Origin: Microbacterium sp. MYb62 | Lineage (GTDB): Bacteria > Actinomycetota > Actinomycetes > Actinomycetales > Microbacteriaceae | Reading direction: 5' to 3' | NCBI RefSeq assembly: GCF_002979475.1 | Contig: NZ_PCOY01000003.1 | Span: 124,001 to 188,000 of the forward strand | DNA length: 64,000 nt | Translations under genes and position numbers: made by a program | Notes under the pieces: model-generated | Told to the model about the DNA's origin: nothing | Seen by the model: only the letters and a program-made list of their open reading frames with translations | Database searches by the model: none | Shown here: piece after piece, positions 9,611-16,342 of the stretch | How the letters are laid out: each line of letters starts with the position of its first letter | How positions within the stretch are numbered: position 1 is the stretch's first letter

Positions 9611-10255
9611 ATGGTGGACGCGCACGACGAAGAGAAGCCGGGCCGCCGACGCGCCTGGATCATCCTGCCGATCCTCGTCGCGGTGATCGCGCTCGCGGTC
9701 GCCGCCGCCTTCATCGTCCCGCCGCTGCTCTCGCCGGCGGCGCAGCCTGACCCGACCTCGACGCCGACCGTGCCGCCGCGCGACATCGTCGACCCGGATT
9801 CGCCCCGCCCGACGGAGACGCCCTCTCCGGCCCCGTCGGCGAGCGACTCCCCGTTCGCCGAGCTCTCTCCCGTCGCTCCCGACGCGACCATCGTGACCTC
9901 CGACGAGATCGACATCTCGCTGTCACGCCTCGAAGCCGTGCAGGGCGAGGCCACTCTCGCCGGCGAGACCTCCGGACCGGCCGTCCGGGTCACGGTGCGA
10001 CTGGTCAACGCGGGCTCCGAGCCGATCGATCTCGAGTACGTGACCGTGAACGCATACTCCGGCAAGGATCGCAGCCCCGCCGGCACCGTCACGCAACCGG
10101 GAGGGGTGCCGTTCGAGGGGTCTCTCGCCCCCGGCGACTCCGCAGAGGGCGTGTACCTGTTCACCATCGCGGAGGCGGACCGCGAAGACGTGACGATCAC
10201 GGTCGACTACCTCTTCGGCGCCCAGGTCGCCGTGTTCCGCGGCGACCTCCGCTGA
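9611..10255 (+). CDS. Membrane-anchored extracytoplasmic protein, DUF4352-like
   Basis: 214 residues. A single helix lies at about residues 15-38 (IILPILVAVIALAVAAAF), then a Pro/Ser/Thr-rich spacer to about 80, then a small beta-sandwich-like domain (EIDISLSRLEAV, VRVTVRLVNAGSEPIDLEYV, SAEGVYLFTIAE). This layout resembles DUF4352 proteins. GAGGTGGGG lies before the ATG. Lying between a glycosyltransferase and the polymerase suggests a role in envelope polysaccharide, but no function is shown. Confidence 0.7.
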   Translation: MVDAHDEEKPGRRRAWIILPILVAVIALAVAAAFIVPPLLSPAAQPDPTSTPTVPPRDIVDPDSPRPTETPSPAPSASDSPFAELSPVAPDATIVTSDEIDISLSRLEAVQGEATLAGETSGPAVRVTVRLVNAGSEPIDLEYVTVNAYSGKDRSPAGTVTQPGGVPFEGSLAPGDSAEGVYLFTIAEADREDVTITVDYLFGAQVAVFRGDLR

Positions 10256-10268
10256 GACAGGCGCACCG

Positions 10269-11555
10269 ATGCGCGGCGCGGGCTCCTACACGACCACCTC
10301 GATCATCGCGGCGGTCGCATCGGCGGCCTCCGCGGTGCGCTACAACTTCGGTCCCGGCATCAGCATCTCCCTCGTGATCGCCGCGGTGCTGATTCCCGTG
10401 TGGTGGCCCGCGCTGCGCCGATACCGCTTCGCGAGGCCGTTGATGCTGCTGGCCGCCCTGGCCACGGTTTCAGGGGCGGTGCTGACGGCTTTCGAGACGA
10501 TGCGCCCCACATCGACGAGCCTCCTGCTCGAGCAGTCGTTCACCCTGCTCTCCCTCGCCGGGAGCATCGGCGTGCTGCTGTGGGCGCGCACGGAGCTCGG
10601 TCTCGGCGGCACCGCCGTCGCATTCGGCATGGGGGCGCTCGCCAACGTCGCCCTGACAGGCGGAAACCCGGCCAACCTGTGGAAGTACTCGCTGGCCGTC
10701 CCGGTCATCATCATCGTGCTGGGCTTCACGTCCACCACCAGACGGCGCTCCCTCGACCTGCTCGCGCTCGCCGCTCTCGCCGTCGTCTGCCTCTTCTCGG
10801 ACTCGCGGTCCATGACGTCCTTCCTGCTGCTGGCTGCCGTCATCGTGCTCTGGCAGATGTTCCTCCCACCGGGCGCACGGCGTCCCCGCCCCGCCCAGAC
10901 GCTCATCCTGCTCGGCGCGCTGAGCCTGGCGGCGTTCAGCCTGCTGCAGGCCCTCATCCTCGAAGGCGTGCTCGGCGACGCCGCCCAGCAGCGCACCCAG
11001 GCGCAGATCGACACCTCCGGATCCCTCATCGCGGGCGGCCGACCCGAGCTCGGCGCGGCGACCGCGCTGATCGGTGCGCGACCGCAGGGGTTCGGCAGCG
11101 GGGTGCTGCCGACATCGCAGGACGTCTGGATCGCGAAGACGGGCATGAGCGAGCTGAACTACGACCCCGACAACGGCTATGTCGAGGGATACATGTTCGG
11201 CGGTCAGTTCGAGGTGCATTCGGTGCTCGGCGATCTGTGGCTGCGCTTCGGACCCCTCGGAGCGGCCTTCGCCGTCGCTCTCCTCTGCGGAGCGATCTAC
11301 GCGGTGGCCAGGGCCGTCTCGCTCAAGGCGGCATCCGGTCTCGTGGTGTGGCTGACGCTCCTCGGAGCCTGGGACACGTTCTTCAGCCCGCTGCTCACCT
11401 CATCGCGCACGCTGGCGCTGCTGTTCGCTCTCACGGCCATCCCCGTGGCGGAGGTCGTCCGACGGCGAAGCCCCCGACAGAAGCGCATCGACCGCCTGCT
11501 GCCGCAGGCCGACGGAGACCAGACGCAGTTCCTCCCGCGGAATGCGGAGAGCTAG
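10269..11555 (+). CDS. O-antigen polymerase/ligase-like (Wzy/WaaL) membrane protein
   Basis: 428 residues with about ten hydrophobic helices and a large extracytoplasmic loop at about residues 225-315, the usual Wzy/WaaL plan. Conserved-looking positions include the Arg in SDSRSMTSFLLL and NPANLWKYS. The start lies 13 bp after the previous stop. It probably joins exported repeat units into the long polymer whose length the Wzz protein limits. Its 3' end overlaps the convergent glycosyltransferase gene by 4 bp. Confidence 0.75.
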   Translation: MRGAGSYTTTSIIAAVASAASAVRYNFGPGISISLVIAAVLIPVWWPALRRYRFARPLMLLAALATVSGAVLTAFETMRPTSTSLLLEQSFTLLSLAGSIGVLLWARTELGLGGTAVAFGMGALANVALTGGNPANLWKYSLAVPVIIIVLGFTSTTRRRSLDLLALAALAVVCLFSDSRSMTSFLLLAAVIVLWQMFLPPGARRPRPAQTLILLGALSLAAFSLLQALILEGVLGDAAQQRTQAQIDTSGSLIAGGRPELGAATALIGARPQGFGSGVLPTSQDVWIAKTGMSELNYDPDNGYVEGYMFGGQFEVHSVLGDLWLRFGPLGAAFAVALLCGAIYAVARAVSLKAASGLVVWLTLLGAWDTFFSPLLTSSRTLALLFALTAIPVAEVVRRRSPRQKRIDRLLPQADGDQTQFLPRNAES

Positions 11556-12772
11556 AGCTCGCCCGGCTTCATCACCTCGACGTCGATCGCCCGGATCACA
11601 CGCTGCGCCGCCGTGTCGGTCGGCGGCTCGGCGCCCAGGGCGTCGCCCTTGCGCCGCCGCTGGGGCGCGTAGACGACGAGCGAGTGGAACAGGAACCGGG
11701 CGAAGAACGCCACGATGAGCGAGAGCCCGGTCGCGAGCACGCTCGAGATGTGCCACGACTCGACCATCAGGGCCATCACCGGGATGCGCAACGCCGCCTC
11801 GACGTTGTTGAACGCGAACGAGCTGGCGAATCGGATGCCGAGCCCGCGGGCGTCGGTCTTCATGTCGGCGAAGACGAAGCGCTCCTGGAGGAGGAAGTTC
11901 CCGATGATCGTGACCTCGGCGCCGATCACGGCGGCCCAGATGTACGGCACTCCGGCGGCGGTCAGTGCCCACATGATCCCGAGGTTGGCGGCGGCGCCGA
12001 TCGCACCGATCAGCGCGAACAGCGACATCTTGCCGAAACGCAGTCGGGCGAGGTGGGCGATGAACGTCGCGCCCTGACGCAGGCTCGCCTTCGACGTGCC
12101 GTGCCGGCGTTCGGCGAACTCCATCGGCACCTCGGCGATGCGCAGATCGTTGCGGGCGAGGATCTCGAGGAGGATCTTGAAGCCTCGAGGCTGAAGGCCG
12201 GCGAGGTCGAGACGGCGACGATCGACCAGGAAGAAGCCGGTCATCGGGTCGGTGCTGCGGGCGAGACGGATCGGGAACATCGCCCTGGTCAGCCAGGTCG
12301 CCGTGCGCGAGACGCCGAAGCGCACGGCCGTGCCGAGACCGCTCGTGTCTCCGCCGCCGATGTAGCGAGACGCCGCGACCACGTCGGCGTCGCCGACGGC
12401 GTGCCGGGCGAGCAGGGCGGGGAGGAGCTCCGGCGGATGCTGCAGGTCGCCGTCCATCACGATGCAGACGTCTGACGCCGCGGACTCGAGTCCGACGACC
12501 ACGGCGCCGCCCAGGCCGCCGGTGTTCTCGGCGCGGTGGATGACCCGCACGGGGATCGGGGCGTCGGTGGCCACGCGCTCGACCTCGGCCGCGGTGTCGT
12601 CGGAGCTGTCGTCGACGAACAGGATCTCGGCGTCCCCGTCGGCGAGCACGGCAGCGGTGCGTGCGACGAGCTCGGCGACGTTGTCGCGCTCGTTGAACGT
12701 CGGCACGATGACCGTGACCGGTGTCCCCACGTCCGCCCCCTGTTCCGCACGCGCATCGCCTGCGGCCTCCAT
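11552..12772 (-). CDS. GT2 polyprenyl-phosphate sugar transferase fused to GtrA domain
   Basis: 406 residues from ATG 12772 (start moderately sure; an ATG at 12808 is the alternative). Residues about 15-240 are a DPM1-like GT2 domain: VTVIVPTFNERDNVAELV, ILFVDDSSDDTA, VIVMDGDLQHPPE (DxD), TGFFLVDRRRLDL. Residues about 270-390 carry four GtrA-type helices with FLLQERFVFADM. Such fusions load a sugar onto polyprenyl phosphate and flip or anchor it. It would provide a lipid-linked sugar for the surface polymer. Confidence 0.87.
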   Translation of the reverse strand: MEAAGDARAEQGADVGTPVTVIVPTFNERDNVAELVARTAAVLADGDAEILFVDDSSDDTAAEVERVATDAPIPVRVIHRAENTGGLGGAVVVGLESAASDVCIVMDGDLQHPPELLPALLARHAVGDADVVAASRYIGGGDTSGLGTAVRFGVSRTATWLTRAMFPIRLARSTDPMTGFFLVDRRRLDLAGLQPRGFKILLEILARNDLRIAEVPMEFAERRHGTSKASLRQGATFIAHLARLRFGKMSLFALIGAIGAAANLGIMWALTAAGVPYIWAAVIGAEVTIIGNFLLQERFVFADMKTDARGLGIRFASSFAFNNVEAALRIPVMALMVESWHISSVLATGLSLIVAFFARFLFHSLVVYAPQRRRKGDALGAEPPTDTAAQRVIRAIDVEVMKPGEL

Positions 12773-12891
12773 CGTTCCACGGGATCCTATGCAGAACGAA
12801 ACCCGCACTGCTAGACTTTCGAACCGCGGCTGTGGGAGTCGCGAAGCGGGTGGGGATCCGCTTACTGGGGAATCACTGATCTGGGGAGATC

Positions 12892-13347
12892 ATGGGGACG
12901 CGTATCGGCTATGCCGTTGGTGCTTTCGACCTGTTTCACGTCGGGCATCTGAATCTACTTCGTCACGCCAAGCAGCACTGCGACATTCTGGTCGCGGGCG
13001 TCGTCAGCGACGAGATGCTGCGCCAGGTGAAGGGCATCGAGCCCGTCATCCCGACAGCGGAGCGTGCGGAGATCGTGAAGCACATCTCGTTCGTCGACGA
13101 CGTCTACGTCGAGACGACGCCGTCGAAGATGGACTCGTGGCGCGACGTGCGGTTCACGCACTTCTTCAAGGGCGACGACTGGCGAGGCACCGACAAGGGC
13201 CTGCTCCTGGAGCGCGAGTTCGCCGAGGTCGGCGTGGAGGTCGTGTACTTCCCGTACACGGCGCATACGTCGAGTTCGTCGCTGCGGCGCGCTCTCGATG
13301 CCATCACTGCAGGAGCGGGTGCGCCCGCGGTGGCTGCGAGCCGCTGA
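12892..13347 (+). CDS. tagD: Glycerol-3-phosphate cytidylyltransferase-like nucleotidyltransferase
   Basis: 151 residues from ATG 12892 after CTGGGGAGATC. The nucleotidyltransferase signature is complete: GAFDLFHVGHLNLLRHAKQ with the HxGH motif at its centre, and a later AHTSSSSLRRAL in place of the usual ISTTKI. The length matches TagD/TarD. These enzymes make CDP-glycerol (or a related CDP-polyol) for teichoic-acid-like polymers. Its product could be the donor for the CDP-alcohol transferase at 7787 (inference). Confidence 0.82.
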   Translation: MGTRIGYAVGAFDLFHVGHLNLLRHAKQHCDILVAGVVSDEMLRQVKGIEPVIPTAERAEIVKHISFVDDVYVETTPSKMDSWRDVRFTHFFKGDDWRGTDKGLLLEREFAEVGVEVVYFPYTAHTSSSSLRRALDAITAGAGAPAVAASR

Positions 13348-13375
13348 ACGACCGACGACCGCTTTTCGCGATCGT

Positions 13376-13768
13376 TCAGTTCGCGACGCCCAGCAGGCTG
13401 CGCGCCATCCGCGCCACGTGCGGCGGCGTGTGCGGCCCGAGCCAGACGGTCCACTGCGATGGCGGGTCGGTGCACGTCCACTCGACGCACCAGGCGAGTA
13501 CGGCGTTCGCCAGGCGCTCGCCCCGCGTGTGCGCCCTGGTGCCATCTCCCCGGACGAGCCAGCGCACCGAGACCCCCTCGGGGACGTCGATGTGACGGAA
13601 CTGGATGCGCGCCGCCGCCTCGAGGATGACGACGCCCTGGGCGTCCCAGGGGAGACGCGCGGCGATGCTCGCGATGAAGCCCGCATCGGCCGCATCTCCT
13701 GCGATGAGCACGGCGCCTTCGATGTTGTCCCAGTCGGGATCCTCCAAGTGCTCGCATGCGCTGCTCAT
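13376..13768 (-). CDS. SIP-domain (siderophore-interacting protein C-terminal) protein
   Basis: 130 residues from ATG 13768. The fold is that of the NAD(P)H-binding half of siderophore-interacting proteins: GAVLIAGDAADAGFIASIAARL, VRWLVRGDGTRAHTRGERLANAVL, WTVWLGPHTPPHVARMARSLL. The FAD-binding half is missing, so it is a stand-alone C-terminal domain and cannot be a complete reductase alone. A perfect 16-bp palindrome lies just upstream. The gene ends 29 bp from the convergent tagD-like gene. Confidence 0.72.
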   Translation of the reverse strand: MSSACEHLEDPDWDNIEGAVLIAGDAADAGFIASIAARLPWDAQGVVILEAAARIQFRHIDVPEGVSVRWLVRGDGTRAHTRGERLANAVLAWCVEWTCTDPPSQWTVWLGPHTPPHVARMARSLLGVAN

Positions 13769-13782
13769 GGAACTCAGTATAA

Positions 13783-13798
13783 GTAAGGGTACCCTTAC
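13783..13798. promoter_or_regulatory. Perfect 16-bp palindrome upstream of the SIP-domain gene
   Basis: GTAAGGGTACCCTTAC reads the same on both strands and sits 14 bp upstream of the ATG at 13768. The position fits an operator at the promoter. Iron control is an attractive guess because of the SIP domain, but the half-site spacing does not fit the usual DtxR/IdeR box. Confidence 0.5.
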
Positions 13799-13828
13799 CC
13801 ACCAGGGTCGATGCTCTGCCGGCCTCCG

Positions 13829-13834
13829 CCTAGC
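13829..13834. repeat. Left target-site duplication of the IS481 element (CCTAGC)
   Basis: The hexamer CCTAGC directly abuts the left inverted repeat and recurs at 14895-14900. It fits the NCTAGN target known for IS481-group elements. Confidence 0.85.
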
Positions 13835-14801
13835 TGTAGTGACCTCGACCGTTGTTGATTCGGTCGATGGGGGTTTTGCCGTCGATGCCGAGGTGGGCTC
13901 TGTCCAGGTTGTAGTAGTCGAGCCATGCGGGCAAGGCTGCTGCGCGTTCCGTGTTCGAGGCGTTGGCGCGGGCATAGGCCCATTCGGTGGCGAAGGTGCG
14001 GGTGAGGCGTTCGACTTTCCCGTTGGTCCAGGGGCAGTGCGGGCGGATGAACTTCTACGTGATGCCGTGGGTGTCAAGAACGGCGCGGAACGCGGCCGAG
14101 TTCCGGTAGGCGAACGCGTTGTCGCTGATCACCCGTTCAACGGTGACGCCGAGGCGGGCATGGAACGCGATCGCGCGTTCGAGGACTCCGGCCGCGGTAG
14201 TCCCCTTCTCATCGTTGTGGATCTCCGCGTAGGCGAGGCGGGAGTGGTCATCGATCACGGTGTGGACATAGTCGTAGCCGATCCCACGGCTGCGGACTTT
14301 CTCGCTGCGTCCGTGCGCCCGCCACCCACCGCCGTCAGGGATGCGTCCGAGCTTCTTCACGTCGATATGGATGAGGGAGCCGGGGTGGTCGTGCTCGTAA
14401 CGGTTCGCGGACCGGCGGGTCGCGCGGATCACGGTCCCCGTCACAGGGTCGGTCTCGCGCAGCAGCGGCGCGTGGTGGCGACGCAGCACCCGACCGACAG
14501 TCGAGGCCTGCATGCCGAGCTTGCCGGCGATGAAGACCGGACCGCGGCGGGTCAGATGCCGCATGATCCGCACTCGGGTCTCCAGGCACGGCCCGGTCCG
14601 AGAAGGATGCGAGTTGGCGATACTGGACCGATCGATCAGACCCGCCGGACCCTCCTCCCGGAACCTGCGCCACCACCGCCAGGCGGTCGTGCGAGAGATC
14701 CCCATCTCCGCCGCGACGTGCGCGACCGCACGACCCGACTGGACGCGCTGAACCATGATCAACCTGCCGGCCGGAGCCAGCCGGGCATTAGCGTGGGACA
14801 C
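13830..14801 (-). pseudogene. IS481-family transposase interrupted by an amber codon
   Basis: The frame opens with GTG 14801 and runs 323 codons. An N-terminal helix-turn-helix (VAAEMGISRTTAWRWWRRF) precedes an rve-type DDE domain: Asp in HIDVKKLG, Asp in VIDDHSRLAY and Glu in NGKVERLTRT. TAG at 14055-14057 breaks the frame between the second Asp and the Glu; beyond it the same frame continues intact to the family C-terminus (LGIDGKTPIDRINNGRGHYS). The final stop, TAG at 13830-13832, lies in the duplicated target, outside the element itself. One substitution has therefore probably inactivated it, unless the amber codon is read through. Confidence 0.92.
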
Positions 14802-14894
14802 GAGAAGCCTCGGTGTGTTCGAGCTGAAGAACTAGACAGCTCCAACTCGACACCGGAGGCTTCTCCTACGTCAACAACGATCCGGGTCAGTACA
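13835..14894 (-). mobile_element. IS481-family insertion sequence, 1060 bp, complete ends
   Basis: The left end reads TGTAGTGACCTCGACCGTTG and the right end, on the opposite strand, TGTACTGACCCGGATCGTTG; they match at 16 of these 20 positions and agree further in TTGA. CCTAGC flanks both ends as a 6-bp direct repeat. It carries one transposase frame with an internal stop. A second, truncated copy is at 27632-28103. Confidence 0.92.
14802..14865 (-). promoter_or_regulatory. Hairpin covering the transposase translation start
   Basis: On the minus strand GAGAAGCCTCCGGTGT (14865-14850) can pair with ACACCGAGGCTTCTC (14816-14802), which ends directly at the GTG start. In a transcript entering from outside the element, this stem would hide the start region. 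That fits the known tactic by which IS elements limit expression from neighbouring promoters (inference). Confidence 0.55.
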
Positions 14895-14900
14895 CCTAGC
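14895..14900. repeat. Right target-site duplication of the IS481 element (CCTAGC)
   Basis: Direct repeat of 13829-13834, abutting the right inverted repeat. Confidence 0.85.
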
Positions 14901-15343
14901 GCCGCAGGGTATGTGCCAACGACCTCTGGAGAGCCCTGCATTACCGAACTATCGAATCCTGCGTCTGCGCCCTGCCTGCGTGGGGCGAGCGCCCACACTT
15001 CTCCGGAGATAGTGAGCAGATCAACGCTCTCATTCACGCTGCTTCCGGAATCAAGGCTGTCGTCAGCGATGCTCGAGAACTCGACAGGGATGCGCTGATG
15101 CTGGCACTACGTGACCTTCTTGCGGAGGCTGGCTCTCGTCGGGTACTGGGTTCGTTCTTGACCGGCGCACCTGAATCGGCGCTGTCTGGATCTTCCTCGC
15201 TCTCCACCAGAGTTGTGGTCTCGCGTTCTCAACATTCCTTTCCGGCGTCGGAGGGTCTTGGCCGTGCGCGAGCTAGGAAATCTTCTTGGCTGTCAAATCT
15301 CTGGGGCGTAACATGCCGGTGGAACCCAAAGCACCCGAGCTGA
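14900..15343 (+). other. Residual open frame next to the IS element, no confident gene
   Basis: This 470-bp gap before lsr2 has one frame open for 147 codons directly from the IS edge to TGA 15341. Its central part (WGERPHFSGDSEQINALIH, DALMLALRDLLAEAG) has protein-like composition but matches no family I know. With no start before ATG 15098 it may be the 3' remnant of a gene cut by the insertion. The last third is Ser/Arg-rich and less convincing. Confidence 0.3.
15286..15314 (+). promoter_or_regulatory. Candidate sigma-70-type promoter for lsr2
   Basis: TTGGCT at 15286-15291 and TAACAT at 15309-15314 are separated by 17 bp, about 55 bp before the lsr2 ATG. Confidence 0.5.
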
Positions 15344-15368
15344 GGGGATCAACGATTGGACCCTACCC

Positions 15369-15716
15369 ATGGCGCAGCGCCACATCGTCGAGTTGATTGA
15401 CGACCTAGACCAGACCCCTATCGATGGTGCTGGCGGCAGCCATACCTTTGCCCTGGATGGCCGCGAATACGAGATTGACCTCTCGGAAGCGAATGCTGAT
15501 CGACTTCGGGGCGCGTTGGCGCCATTCATTGGAGCGGGTCGACGCGTCGGTAGCTCGAAGATTGCGAGCGCATCGGCCCCAACCCGTGGCCGCGCACGGT
15601 CCAGGAATGAAACAGACGCCATCCGCGTCTGGGCACGACGAAACGGCTATGAAGTTAGTGATCGCGGGCGGATTGCCGAATCGGTCCTTAACGCATATCG
15701 GAGTCAGGCCACATAG
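15369..15716 (+). CDS. lsr2: Lsr2-family nucleoid-associated protein (xenogeneic silencer)
   Basis: 115 residues, the usual Lsr2 length. The N-terminal dimerisation domain reads IVELIDDLDQTPI, HTFALDGREYEIDLSEANAD and GAGRRVG. A basic linker leads to a C-terminal DNA-binding domain with AIRVWARRNGYEVSDRGRI, where the RGR loop enters the minor groove of AT-rich DNA. Lsr2 coats and silences horizontally acquired, lower-GC DNA. The copy sits inside such an island, so it may silence the neighbouring genes or tame the island in its host (inference). The ribosome site before ATG 15369 is weak; GAGGGGA lies about 20 nt upstream. A 22-bp hairpin follows the stop. Confidence 0.92.
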   Translation: MAQRHIVELIDDLDQTPIDGAGGSHTFALDGREYEIDLSEANADRLRGALAPFIGAGRRVGSSKIASASAPTRGRARSRNETDAIRVWARRNGYEVSDRGRIAESVLNAYRSQAT

Positions 15717-15741
15717 ATACGGCTTCGGAGTCGGTGAGTTC

Positions 15742-15788
15742 GCAGCTGAGACTGGGGGCGTTCCAAGAACGCCCCCAGTCTCAGCTGC
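15742..15788. terminator. Perfect 22-bp hairpin downstream of lsr2
   Basis: Arms 15742-15763 and 15767-15788 are exact reverse complements with a CAA loop, 26 bp after the lsr2 stop. No T-run follows. It should end transcription in either direction, or may be the scar of a small mobile repeat. Confidence 0.75.
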
Positions 15789-15851
15789 TTCGCCAGAAAC
15801 GAGCGCTTACGACGACGAGAGCCTAAGTCCCATTGATCAGGGAAGCAGCGA

Positions 15852-16195
15852 GTGCTCCACCTCCCGCGATGTGCCGAGAAACTGCGCAAGGCGCTCCGCA
15901 CGGGAAGGGCACGTCGGAAAACCCACAAGCAGTCGCAGACCCCGCCAGCCGCGCTACCGCGACCCGATGGTGATGATCAGCGACCGCCTCGCCGAAGTCG
16001 ACGACGGCTCCGCAATCGCGACGCTCGTCGAGCGCACCAGTCGCTTCACAACGCTTGTTCACCTGCCCGACGACCACGGCACCATCATTCTCGGCGACGC
16101 ACTGGCCCGCACGCTCCAGCGCCTCCCCGCACACCTGCGCCGCTCGCTCACCTGGGTGTGGGGTCAGCACTCGATCGCCCTTCGAAGCCGTCGAA
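15852..16195 (+). pseudogene. IS30-family transposase remnant, frameshifted and truncated
   Basis: The stretch from 15852 reads KLRKALRTGRARRK in one frame. Another frame then continues as RYRDPMVMISDRLAEV, GSAIATLVERTSRFTTLVHL and LPAHLRRSLTW. These are characteristic internal segments of IS30 transposases, in the right order, but the VPGHWEGDL segment with the first Asp is deleted and both ends are missing. The rest of 15789-16342 shows no other gene. Confidence 0.75.
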
Positions 16196-16342
16196 GCGGC
16201 GGCACTGAGAACCGGCCGCCCGTGGTGACTGCATCTGCGCGTGAAGGGCTCTGACGGGGCGCCTTGGGCCTTCAGACGGCTCTTACGCCAGCCGCTCAGA
16301 GGCCGTCGCCGTAGCACGCCGCGCTGGACGAGCTTGGCTGCT

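Noticed and set aside
13783..13798. The palindrome as a classical DtxR/IdeR iron box
   Set aside because: TAAG and CTTA are six bases apart, not one, so it does not fit the 19-bp box; only a generic operator is claimed.
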